Below, piece by piece: positions 53,753-61,887 of a stretch of 64,000 nt of DNA. Each line of letters begins with the position of its first letter. Position 1 is the stretch's first letter. A program made the position numbers and the translations under genes. The notes below the pieces were generated by a model, which saw only the letters and a list, made by a program, of their open reading frames with translations, made no database searches and was not told the DNA's origin. The stretch covers positions 50,415 to 114,414 of the forward strand of contig JAFXCD010000036.1 of the NCBI GenBank assembly GCA_017521605.1. Direction: 5' to 3'. Origin of the DNA: Lachnospiraceae bacterium. Its GTDB lineage: Bacteria > Bacillota > Clostridia > Lachnospirales > Lachnospiraceae.

Positions 53753-55630
53753 TTAGGATGTAATTCTATGTTTGGGAAATGTGAGTAATGCTTTAAATAA
53801 ATCCCCATCTACAGCAAGCTTTAAATTACCTCCCTGTAATTCTGACAGACTTTTCGCAATATTTAACCCCAGTCCATTCCCTTCCGTGTGTCTGGACCGG
53901 TCTCCTCTGATAAATCGCTCCATCAGCTCCTCAGGCTCAATATCCAAAGCATACTTGGAAATATTTTTTAAGGTAATACACACCTGTTCTCCGTTTTCTT
54001 CCACGGAAGCGTAAACCCGGGTCCCCTTTTGACTGTATTTGCAGATATTCGTAATCAGATTATCCATGACTCTCCACAACAGACGGGAATCCGCCAGAAT
54101 CATCATAGGTTCTTCCGGTTTTTTAATTAGTAATTCTAACTCCTGCTCTTCCATTCTCTGTTGAAACTCTCCCATACTCTGCGTTAACAAAACTCCTACA
54201 TCACAGGGTTCCGGATTTACCTCCATATTCCCTGTAGAAGCCTTGGAAGCTTCCATCAGATTTTCTACCAGTTTTTTAAGTCTACCGGCCTGTCGATGCA
54301 ACACCCCTGCATATTCCTGAATCTTTTCATTCTCTGTTTCTTCTTTACACAGAAGGTCAGAATAGTTAATGATAGAAGTCAAAGGTGTTTTAATATCATG
54401 GGACACATTGGTAATCAGCTCTGTTTTCAGGTGTTCACTCTTCATCCGCTCATCCACAGCCTTCTTTACACCTTCTGATATACTGTTTAAATGCTCTCCA
54501 TGCTCCTTAGCCTGACCAAACATGCCATGGGTATCTACCTTATAATCACTATTTCCTTTTGCCAGCTCTTTGCCCGCTTTCTTTAATTCACATAAGCTTC
54601 TCATCCAGTAAAAAAGAATTACACATAAAAACAGTTTTTCTAAAAACCATAGCACAAGAAATCGTGAAGACAGTGTATGTGAAAGATAACGGTAGCGATA
54701 AAAAATACAGAAAACAATTAACTCTGCCGCACAAACCACAAATGTTATCAATATAGTCTTCCAAATCAGTGGAATCCCCTCAAAAACCCGTCTCAGCAAA
54801 GCCCATAATCCTGCCGGTATCTTACGAGCTTTGTATAATACACTGTTTTTCCACAGATTCCCTGACTTAATACGGGCAACCATAGAAAGTAATCCAACCA
54901 AAATAATAAGCCCTCCTGCTGCCAAAGGAAATATTCCCTGTAACAATAGCAATTCTGCATACTTTACTTCCCTTCCAACCCATATCAGAATTGCAACCAG
55001 AAATACCAGCAAAATATCCGTGGGTACAAAACTCAGTGCACCGTCCGTCTGTTTTTGTTCCTCAGCACTCCAGCCTGCACCGCAAAACAGATATGCTATG
55101 CTACCAATTACCAGTATCAGTCCGCCAACAGACATCAAGGGTAATAACCACTTTATCAATGACTCATACTTTGCAATAAAACTAATACTGGCGATATAAT
55201 CCGGATACACCTTTACCTTGGGCACCATCATTATAATGGCGTACTTATCAATTCGGTTAAAATCGAACCGACTTCCGTTCATTCTTTCAAAGGTATAAAT
55301 CCGATACCACTCGGCCTCCTCTATGTATGGTCTTGCCTGTTTAGCATACTCTTTTTCCAAAACAATATACTCTATATTGCAGCCCTCTACTATAAAATCA
55401 GCAGCCTCTCTTCCTTCCATATAGTAGGTATACAGAATTTCCTTTCCCCATACTGCCATATTTTCTTCCAGATATTGCTGCATATAAGTTTGTGCATCCA
55501 ATACATAAATACCTTTGCGTATCATAAAAGAAGTCCCCATTACCCCAATGGATACTGCTATAAGACCAAATAACAGCAATATTACAGCCGAGGCCTTCTT
55601 CCACATGGTAAATTGGCTCTTATTTCTCAT
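53753..55630 (-). CDS. Sensor histidine kinase, multi-spanning
   Basis: 625 residues. About six membrane helices: one at 13-35, an outer domain to about 155 (YIEEAEWYRIYTFERMNGSR), then helices near 158-182, 205-225, 230-250, 290-312 and 325-345. A short HAMP-like stretch leads to the H-box ELITNVSHDIKTPLTSIINY with the phospho-His, then N-box NLITNICKYS, and G-box GNGLGLNIAKSL. The catalytic parts look intact. The gene overlaps the response regulator by 11 bp, so the two form a pair. What it senses cannot be told; the outer domain is unfamiliar. Confidence 0.9.
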   Translation of the reverse strand: MRNKSQFTMWKKASAVILLLFGLIAVSIGVMGTSFMIRKGIYVLDAQTYMQQYLEENMAVWGKEILYTYYMEGREAADFIVEGCNIEYIVLEKEYAKQARPYIEEAEWYRIYTFERMNGSRFDFNRIDKYAIIMMVPKVKVYPDYIASISFIAKYESLIKWLLPLMSVGGLILVIGSIAYLFCGAGWSAEEQKQTDGALSFVPTDILLVFLVAILIWVGREVKYAELLLLQGIFPLAAGGLIILVGLLSMVARIKSGNLWKNSVLYKARKIPAGLWALLRRVFEGIPLIWKTILITFVVCAAELIVFCIFYRYRYLSHTLSSRFLVLWFLEKLFLCVILFYWMRSLCELKKAGKELAKGNSDYKVDTHGMFGQAKEHGEHLNSISEGVKKAVDERMKSEHLKTELITNVSHDIKTPLTSIINYSDLLCKEETENEKIQEYAGVLHRQAGRLKKLVENLMEASKASTGNMEVNPEPCDVGVLLTQSMGEFQQRMEEQELELLIKKPEEPMMILADSRLLWRVMDNLITNICKYSQKGTRVYASVEENGEQVCITLKNISKYALDIEPEELMERFIRGDRSRHTEGNGLGLNIAKSLSELQGGNLKLAVDGDLFKALLTFPKHRITS

Positions 55631-56324
55631 GCTTTAACCCTCTCTCCATTTTATATCCCTGCCCCCAGACTACTTTTAAATATCTGGGATCTGCCGGGTT
55701 AATTTCCAGTTTTTCGCGTAAATGCCTGATATGTACCGCAACCGTCCCCTCACTTCCATAGGGTAAATCCTTCCACACCAGCTCATATATTTCTCCCGGG
55801 GAAAAAACACGTTCCGGATTCTTCATAAACAACTTAAGGATATCAAATTCCGTAGGCGTCAGATTCACCGGTTCCCCATCCAAGGTAACACTCTTCTTCC
55901 TGTCATTCAGCTCGATGCCACCAATCTGCAAAACAGTTTCTCTCTTCTCCCCACTCCCCAATTGCATATATCTGCGCAGCTGGGACTTCACTCTTGCATT
56001 TACCTCCATGGGATTAAAAGGTTTGGTAATGTAATCATCTGCACCGGTATTCAGACCCAATATTTTGTCCGTATCCTCCCCCTTTGCTGTCAGGAGAATC
56101 ACAGGCACATTACTGCTTTCCCGGATTTTCTTCATGGCTTCCATACCATCCATTATCGGCATCATAATATCCATAATAATCAGGTGAATTTCCTGCTCCT
56201 TTACCATTCTGACCGCCTCCTGCCCATTGTAAGCCTCCAGGAAACAATACTCCTCATTGGACAAATATATTTTCAACGCATTCACAATATCCTTTTCATC
56301 ATCACAAATCAATATATTGTACAT
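55620..56324 (-). CDS. OmpR-family response regulator
   Basis: 234 residues. The receiver domain has ILICDDEKDIVNALKIYL (acidic pair), the phosphorylation Asp in LIIMDIMMPIMDGMEAM, the Thr in LLTAKGED and the Lys in YITKPFNPMEV. The C-terminal winged helix has LTPTEFDILKLFMKNPERVF and SEGTVAVHIRHLREKLE with WGQGYKME. GGAGGG lies before the start. First gene of the two-gene operon. Confidence 0.95.
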   Translation of the reverse strand: MYNILICDDEKDIVNALKIYLSNEEYCFLEAYNGQEAVRMVKEQEIHLIIMDIMMPIMDGMEAMKKIRESSNVPVILLTAKGEDTDKILGLNTGADDYITKPFNPMEVNARVKSQLRRYMQLGSGEKRETVLQIGGIELNDRKKSVTLDGEPVNLTPTEFDILKLFMKNPERVFSPGEIYELVWKDLPYGSEGTVAVHIRHLREKLEINPADPRYLKVVWGQGYKMERGLKHEK

Positions 56325-56413
56325 CTCACGCCCTCCTAAGCTTAAGTATAAACAAAAAGATTTTAAAAATAAATATGGTAATTCTTTAAGATTTCTTTAA
56401 GATGCTCCCGGAA

Positions 56414-56442
56414 TTGACTTTCCATGTCCTGCACACTATAAT
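56414..56442 (+). promoter_or_regulatory. Promoter of alaX
   Basis: TTGACT (56414-56419), 17 bases and TATAAT (56437-56442) on the plus strand. It lies about 155 bases before the alaX start and so leaves a leader that contains hairpin element copy B. Confidence 0.72.
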
Positions 56443-56485
56443 ATATCTTGTGTAATTACCCTGGTTATTGTATATTTGCCCCTAC

Positions 56486-56580
56486 CACAGGCTTCACCTG
56501 TGACATACACGGAGGTTAGTTTGAAAAATCAAAGATTTTTCACTTTTCATTTGAGCAGTAACGTAAGCGCTGCTTACGTT
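56486..56580 (-). repeat. Hairpin element, copy B, in the alaX leader
   Basis: CACAGG/CCTGTG (56486-56502), TGAAAAATC/GATTTTTCA (56522-56542) and AACGTAAGC/GCTTACGTT (56560-56580). It is inverted relative to copy A. The last stem lies 16 bases before the alaX start, close to its ribosome site, so it could influence translation. Confidence 0.7.
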
Positions 56581-56596
56581 ATACATGGGAGGTATT

Positions 56597-57748
56597 ATGG
56601 AAAAGATTTTTTATGAAGATACACACATTTTAAACTTTGAAGCATCCGTCCTGGAATGCATACCTTTCGAAAACATTTATCGTGTTGTTTTAGACCGTAC
56701 TGCATTCTTTCCCGAAGAAGGTGGTCAGCTTGCCGATACCGGTACTTTAAATGGTTTGCCCGTACTTGATGTACGTATTGAGAAAGATATCATTTATCAC
56801 CATATGAATACAGCTTTAAAAGTTGGCACTAAAGTAACAGGCCATGTTGACTGGGACAGGCGCTTTGATTTCATGCAACAACACTCCGGAGAGCATATTA
56901 TTTCCGGCCTGCTACACAAGCATTATGGTTTTACTAATGTGGGCTTTCATTTGGGGTTAACAGAAGTGACTTTGGATTTTGATGGAAGTATCGGAATGGA
57001 TGCCCTTAGAGACATCGAAACCGAGGCTAATCAGATTGTTTTTGCTAATCGTCCCATTCATTGTTTTTTTCCTGAAAATGACGAATTGGAAACCATGGAA
57101 TATCGTAGCAAAATAGAAATCGAAGGTGCTGTAAGAATCGTAGAAATACCAGGTGTGGATGTATGCGCCTGCTGTGCACCTCATGTAGAAAGCACTGCCG
57201 AAATTGGCATTATTAAAATCACAGGTGTGCAAAGTCACCGCGGTGGTGTAAGAATCAATATTTTATGTGGGGCAAGAGCCTTAACAGACTATACCACCAA
57301 GCAGGATTCGGTAAATGCCCTATCCACACTTCTCTCCGCCAAGCCGGAATTAGTGGTCGACGCGGTAAAGAAGCTCCAGGAAGATGGTTTAAAGCAAAAA
57401 GACATGATGAATCATCTGGCAAATCAGCTTTTACAATTGCAAATAGCTTCCTTACCTGCACCGCAAATCTGTTCCAACCCTATATTATTTGTAGAATTGT
57501 CCAATCCCATCGCTATCCGCAATTCAGTAAATGAACTGACCGGTAAATATAGTGGCTACTGTGGTATCTTCAATGGCAATGATCAGAACGGTTACTCTTT
57601 CATTATCGGTAGCAGCACCTTGGATTGCCGCACACTGGCTACAACCATGCGAGAGCAGTTTGGCGCCAAGGGAGGCGGTACCGCCCCTATGATACAGGGT
57701 AATGTGAAAGCACGTAAAGAAGATTTAATTGCTTTATTCAATACATAA
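56597..57748 (+). CDS. alaX: Alanyl-tRNA editing protein AlaX, long form
   Basis: Hydrolyses mischarged Ser-tRNA-Ala or Gly-tRNA-Ala. About 383 residues. The AlaRS-like editing domain (about 1-240) has FFPEEGGQLADTGTL, the zinc-binding QQHSGEHIISGLL and VDVCACCAPHV. A DHHA1 C-terminal domain (about 270-383) ends QFGAKGGGTAPMIQGN, the GGG motif of AlaRS C-terminal regions. I place the start at 56597 because GGGAGG lies before it; the longer frame starts 12 bases earlier inside that site. Confidence 0.93.
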   Translation: MEKIFYEDTHILNFEASVLECIPFENIYRVVLDRTAFFPEEGGQLADTGTLNGLPVLDVRIEKDIIYHHMNTALKVGTKVTGHVDWDRRFDFMQQHSGEHIISGLLHKHYGFTNVGFHLGLTEVTLDFDGSIGMDALRDIETEANQIVFANRPIHCFFPENDELETMEYRSKIEIEGAVRIVEIPGVDVCACCAPHVESTAEIGIIKITGVQSHRGGVRINILCGARALTDYTTKQDSVNALSTLLSAKPELVVDAVKKLQEDGLKQKDMMNHLANQLLQLQIASLPAPQICSNPILFVELSNPIAIRNSVNELTGKYSGYCGIFNGNDQNGYSFIIGSSTLDCRTLATTMREQFGAKGGGTAPMIQGNVKARKEDLIALFNT

Positions 57749-57751
57749 ACA

Positions 57752-57788
57752 TAGAAAGCCCCTCTGCTAAACGCAGACGGGCTTTCTA
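57752..57788. terminator. Bidirectional terminator alaX/nhaC
   Basis: TAGAAAGCCC (57752-57761) pairs with GGGCTTTCTA (57779-57788), with an inner TCTGC/GCAGA stem. It lies between the convergent alaX and antiporter genes. Confidence 0.85.
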
Positions 57789-57795
57789 CCTCTTC

Positions 57796-59379
57796 TTATT
57801 TCTTCATCGGCTTCATATATTTCATACACAATAAACCAACAACCACTAAAACTGCACCAATCGGTAAACTGATCCATGCGGACTTGGTAAATCCTGCAAT
57901 AATATAGGTTATGCAGGAAATTGCTGCCACAAATAATGCATACGGAAGCTGCGTGGAAACATGCTTAACATGATCACATTGCGCTCCGGCACTGGCCATA
58001 ATAGTAGTATCTGAAATAGGTGAGCAATGGTCACCACAAACCGCACCAGCCATACATGCAGAAATAGAAATAATCATAAGTGTCGGATCCGAACTACTGA
58101 ACACATCAATTACAATCGGAATCAAGATACCAAAGGTTCCCCAGCTGGTACCGGTTGCAAATGCCAGGAAACAAGCCACCAGAAATACTACTGCAGGTAA
58201 GAAATTCATTAAGCCTTCTGCACTACCCTTTACCAAACCTTCTACATACACGCCTGCTCCTAAACTATCAGTCATAGCTTTCAAAGTCCATGCAAAGGTT
58301 AAAATCAAAATCGCAGGTACCATAGCCTTAAAGCCTTCGGGTAAACATTCCATACATTCTTTCAGGTTAAGTACTTTACGAAGCAAATAGAATACCAAGG
58401 TAAGCATTAACGCCACTGTACTTCCCAACACTAAACCAACGGAAGCATCACTATTTGCAAAGGCAATTCTAAAGCTTTCTCCCTCAAAGAATCCACCGGT
58501 ATAGATCATACCTATTACACAGGAAATAATCAGAACAACAATAGGCAATACCAGGTCTATAACCTTGCCGTTTTTCTTATTCTCACCTTCCTGTAACTTA
58601 ATCTCTTCCAATTTCATTGCTACTGCTTCATATCCCTTCATGGGGCCGAATTCAACCTTCAACATAATAGCCACCAGCATCATAAACAAAGTCAATAATG
58701 CGTAAAAGTTGTAAGGAATTGCATCAACAAATAGTTGCAATCCTTCTTCCCCATCTACACAGCTGGTTACCGCTGCCGCCCAGGAAGAAATAGGTGCTAT
58801 AATACAAACCGGCGCAGCTGTAGCGTCAATTAAGTACGCCAACTTCTCACGAGATATCTTATGTTTATCCGTAACCGGTCTCATAACACTTCCTACTGTA
58901 AGACAGTTAAAATAATCATCAATAAAAATCAGTCCGCCCAAAAGCATGGTGGCAACCTGTGCACCGGCCTTGGTCTTAATATGCTTTGCAGCAAACTCAC
59001 CAAAGGCTTGAGAACCGCCTGCCTTATTCATCAGGCATACCATCATGCCCAGAATAACCAGAAATACCAGAATACCCACATTCCAACTATCGGATAGAGC
59101 ACCAATCATACCGTCTACCAGGATATGATTCATAGCACCTTCCGGATTTCCGTTTGCCCAAAAGAAACCACCCACCAGGATACCAACAAACAGGGAACTA
59201 TATACTTCCTTTGTAATCAATGCTAATGCAATAGCAATGATAGGAGGCAGTAATGCCCAAAAGGTACCATGCATCCCTGGAACATACTCTGCTCCCTCCG
59301 AAGCAAATACTGTTAAAGGCATCACCAGCATACAAATCAACACTGCTGTTATGCCCAGTTTTCGTTTGTGCTTTTCCAT
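57796..59379 (-). CDS. nhaC: Na+/H+ antiporter, NhaC family
   Basis: About 527 residues with an N-terminal signal-like helix and about 11 further membrane helices. NhaC hallmarks include GGLIFIDDYFNCLTVGSVMR, AYLIDATAAPVCIIAPISSW, AFATGTSWGTFGILIPIV and GDHCSPISDTTIMASAGAQC. It may exchange sodium for protons or a substrate such as lactate or an amino acid, as some family members do. The start at 59379 has GAGAGG upstream; the longer frame would need TTG. Monocistronic. Confidence 0.9.
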   Translation of the reverse strand: MEKHKRKLGITAVLICMLVMPLTVFASEGAEYVPGMHGTFWALLPPIIAIALALITKEVYSSLFVGILVGGFFWANGNPEGAMNHILVDGMIGALSDSWNVGILVFLVILGMMVCLMNKAGGSQAFGEFAAKHIKTKAGAQVATMLLGGLIFIDDYFNCLTVGSVMRPVTDKHKISREKLAYLIDATAAPVCIIAPISSWAAAVTSCVDGEEGLQLFVDAIPYNFYALLTLFMMLVAIMLKVEFGPMKGYEAVAMKLEEIKLQEGENKKNGKVIDLVLPIVVLIISCVIGMIYTGGFFEGESFRIAFANSDASVGLVLGSTVALMLTLVFYLLRKVLNLKECMECLPEGFKAMVPAILILTFAWTLKAMTDSLGAGVYVEGLVKGSAEGLMNFLPAVVFLVACFLAFATGTSWGTFGILIPIVIDVFSSSDPTLMIISISACMAGAVCGDHCSPISDTTIMASAGAQCDHVKHVSTQLPYALFVAAISCITYIIAGFTKSAWISLPIGAVLVVVGLLCMKYMKPMKK

Positions 59380-59472
59380 AATTTTTCCTCTCAATCTGCC
59401 CCATAGAGCTTATTCTATACCCATATTTACATTTTATCGAAACTTGTCGGAATATGCAAGCATATGTACACG

Positions 59473-59501
59473 AAAAAAAGCGGACATTCATGATGTCCGC
59501 T
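59473..59501 (-). terminator. Terminator of the sigma/anti-sigma operon
   Basis: AGCGGACAT (59479-59487) pairs with ATGTCCGCT (59493-59501), with a run of seven T on the minus strand. Confidence 0.85.
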
Positions 59502-59517
59502 CCAAAAAACATACAAT

Positions 59518-60393
59518 TTATTCTTCCTTATACTGAACCAGATAATGAACATCCAAACTATCTGTCAAAATAGCTTCTCTGATTTCTTCGCCTTCCAATT
59601 CCAGATCAGATAATACCACTTCCGTACATCCATCCTGTGTGTCAGTATATAGATATTTGTATTCATACTCCAAAATCTCTGTCTTGCCCCATGCATCCCT
59701 TGTACAATCCATAACTACATGATAAATCTCTCCATCATATACAAGACCAGTAATGATGGCATCTCCTTCTTCTGTAAACTCCACCAAATCAACCTCAGAA
59801 GGTATTTCTGCTTGCGCATCCTCCAAAAACTTTTGCCATACATTCCGTCCGCGTACAGCCTTTCCATGTACTACCACAAATGCTTCTGTTTCCAAAAGCT
59901 CCTCATACACATTGGAATAGGACTGTAACTTGCTCACTAGCTCTCTATTATTATACGCTATATCTTCTTGTTCGCTTATATCCGGTTCCGCTGCCATCAT
60001 ATCTTCTTGCACACTATGTTGTGGACAGCTGTCCGCTGCTTCTGTCATAAATTCTTCCTTCTTGTTTCCTGTCAGATCATTTAAAAAGTCGTTTACATCT
60101 GAATCATATGGTGTACTTTCTTTTACTCCTGACTCTGCTCCAACATTTTGTACTCCCTCTGATTCCATATATGTGGCAGAATTATGTGCCGTATCAGCTG
60201 CAGGAGCACTTGCACTCTTTTCACCGATTCTGGTAATTGCAAATATTCCTATGCAAAGTACCAGACATGCTACCGTTCCAAGTCCTCTACGAAAGGCCAC
60301 ATTATGAATGATGGATTTCTTGGTTTCCTCTGCTTCCGTTATATACTTTTCATTAATATTACCTATTTCATGAAACAAATCTTTTCCTGTCAT
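59518..60393 (-). CDS. Membrane-anchored putative anti-sigma factor
   Basis: 291 residues. A cytosolic N-terminus (MTGKDLFHEIGNINEKYITE, about 1-35) and one membrane helix (GLGTVACLVLCIGIFAITRI, about 37-56) are followed by a low-complexity acidic linker (about 60-140) and a beta-rich outer domain (about 150-290, EAFVVVHGKAVRGRNVWQKF, LEYEYKYLYTDTQDGCTEVV). It lies 17 bp after the ECF sigma gene on the same strand, the classic place for its inhibitor. No zinc-binding HxxxCxxC motif is visible, so it is of the non-ZAS type. Confidence 0.75.
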   Translation of the reverse strand: MTGKDLFHEIGNINEKYITEAEETKKSIIHNVAFRRGLGTVACLVLCIGIFAITRIGEKSASAPAADTAHNSATYMESEGVQNVGAESGVKESTPYDSDVNDFLNDLTGNKKEEFMTEAADSCPQHSVQEDMMAAEPDISEQEDIAYNNRELVSKLQSYSNVYEELLETEAFVVVHGKAVRGRNVWQKFLEDAQAEIPSEVDLVEFTEEGDAIITGLVYDGEIYHVVMDCTRDAWGKTEILEYEYKYLYTDTQDGCTEVVLSDLELEGEEIREAILTDSLDVHYLVQYKEE

Positions 60394-60409
60394 TTTCCTG
60401 TCATCCTTT

Positions 60410-60967
60410 CTAAACCATCACTCCACGGGCTGCCAGATAATCCTGCAACTCGTTCCTGGTACGGAACAATGTGGTTTTTACTTTGCTTTCACTAATCTGC
60501 AAACGTTTGGCTATATCTTTCACTGTATCTGAATACCAATAGCGTCGCACAAACATTACTCGTTTCTCCTTAGGTAATTGCTCCAAAAATTCATCCAGCA
60601 TAGAGGCCAGCACACCTTCCTCATAAGCAGACTCTACTGTACTCTTACCGGCAACACAGCTCTCCAATTCATCCAATACTAAATCAAATTCATTGTTTCT
60701 CTTTTGTGCTTTATTATACTCATAACGGTTTAGCGCAATATTTCGTACAATCTTAGTTAAAAAAGAAGAGAATACATTGGGTCTGGTAGGCGGTATGGCA
60801 TTCCAGACAGCCACATAGGTATCATTTTCACACTCTTCCGCATCAGACAAATTCCCCACTATGTTCATGGCAATATGACGACATAGCTTGCCGTATTTCT
60901 TGGCCGTTTCTGCGATGGCAGTTTCGGACCGTTGCCAATACAATTCAATAATCTGATTATCTTCCAT
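60410..60967 (-). CDS. ECF RNA polymerase sigma factor
   Basis: 185 residues. Region 2 has IAMNIVGNLSDAEECENDTY and VAVWNAIPPTRPNVFSSFLT followed by IVRNIALNRYEYNKAQKRNN; region 4 has LPKEKRVMFVRRYWYSDTVK and SESKVKTTLFRTRNELQDYL. AAGGGAG lies before the start. It is paired with the membrane protein at 59518. The promoter it recognises cannot be told; it may autoregulate this operon. Confidence 0.93.
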   Translation of the reverse strand: MEDNQIIELYWQRSETAIAETAKKYGKLCRHIAMNIVGNLSDAEECENDTYVAVWNAIPPTRPNVFSSFLTKIVRNIALNRYEYNKAQKRNNEFDLVLDELESCVAGKSTVESAYEEGVLASMLDEFLEQLPKEKRVMFVRRYWYSDTVKDIAKRLQISESKVKTTLFRTRNELQDYLAARGVMV

Positions 60968-61090
60968 GCCCTTCTCCCTTCTTAACTATATAGACAGGAA
61001 ATCTTATCATATGGTTACACTTATTGTTCCTTATTTTAGCATTCATTTATTTATTCTGCAAGTACACAAGTTTTAATGTTTCTCAATATC

Positions 61091-61121
61091 CAAAAAGCTT
61101 CAGGTATTTTCTCCTGAAGCT
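61091..61121 (-). terminator. Terminator of the ECF-transporter S gene
   Basis: AGCTTCAGG (61096-61104) pairs with CCTGAAGCT (61113-61121), with five T on the minus strand. Confidence 0.85.
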
Positions 61122-61136
61122 CCTATCTATCCTTAT

Positions 61137-61706
61137 TTATCTACTATTCTTACCAATCTGAATGATTCTTACGATAGTTGAGCTAAGTACAATACTGATA
61201 GCCAGCTCAATTAAAAAATTGGTACCAATCATACCAAGGAATATGTACTCCGTGGCGGAACCAAACTGTCCTTCAGATGCCCATGTACTGATGGTTTCCA
61301 TAAAGAATGCCAGACATCCCAATACAAACACACCTGTATTAACAATAGGACACACAATTGCTGCTGTTAAAACTGCAACAGTAAGATTAATCTTTTTCAA
61401 CAAATTATAAACAAGCCCCGCCAGTAAGCCTGACAAAATACCCTTACCTAATACGGTAATAATGGTTCCGGGAATGCTCACTATCAAAAATGCACTTGAA
61501 TTGGTAAATAGAATCAGCACTGCCGATACAAAACCTAACCAAGCGCCTGTCATAATGCCATACAAAGCAGCACCTACTACGATGGGCACCAATATCAGGT
61601 TGAGGCTAAAAACACCCACAGGAATAGTTACCGCCAACGCTTGTAGCACTACTACAATCGCAGTCAAAAGTCCTACACCTACCATTGTTTTTGTTTTCTT
61701 TCTCAT
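61137..61706 (-). CDS. ECF transporter substrate-binding (S) component
   Basis: 189 residues, six membrane helices. LNLILVPIVVGAALYGIMTG and AWLGFVSAVLILFTNSSAFL show the AxxxG-type helix packing of S components; KGILSGLLAGLVYNLLKKIN follows. These proteins bind a vitamin or its precursor and share a common EcfAAT module that lies elsewhere. I cannot tell the vitamin; sequence style is near the pantothenate-type members. AAGGAGG precedes the start, and a strong promoter with a short leader of about 50 bases leaves no room for a riboswitch. Confidence 0.82.
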   Translation of the reverse strand: MRKKTKTMVGVGLLTAIVVVLQALAVTIPVGVFSLNLILVPIVVGAALYGIMTGAWLGFVSAVLILFTNSSAFLIVSIPGTIITVLGKGILSGLLAGLVYNLLKKINLTVAVLTAAIVCPIVNTGVFVLGCLAFFMETISTWASEGQFGSATEYIFLGMIGTNFLIELAISIVLSSTIVRIIQIGKNSR

Positions 61707-61758
61707 AATCTTTCCTCCTTGCTATCATTCCGCTTTATCACGGATACAATGCAATTTT

Positions 61759-61787
61759 ATTGTATGTTATTGTTAAATATTTGTCAA
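61759..61787 (-). promoter_or_regulatory. Promoter of the ECF-transporter S gene
   Basis: TTGACA (61787-61782), a 17-base spacer and TACAAT (61764-61759) on the minus strand. Confidence 0.8.
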
Positions 61788-61819
61788 GGTTGTTGCTTGT
61801 ACCTTCCTATTACCTCTTT

Positions 61820-61863
61820 TTCAAAAACAACAGACTGCTCTACACTATTGTGCAAAGCAGTCT
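61820..61863 (-). terminator. Terminator of the surface protein gene
   Basis: AGACTGCT (61832-61839) pairs with AGCAGTCT (61856-61863), and beyond it on the minus strand come T-rich bases. Confidence 0.8.
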
Positions 61864-61887
61864 GCATTTTACATAAATCTTATGCTT

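Noticed and set aside
61707-61758. Vitamin riboswitch before the ECF-transporter S gene
   Set aside because: The leader from the promoter is only about 50 bases and shows no TPP, cobalamin, preQ1 or FMN core.
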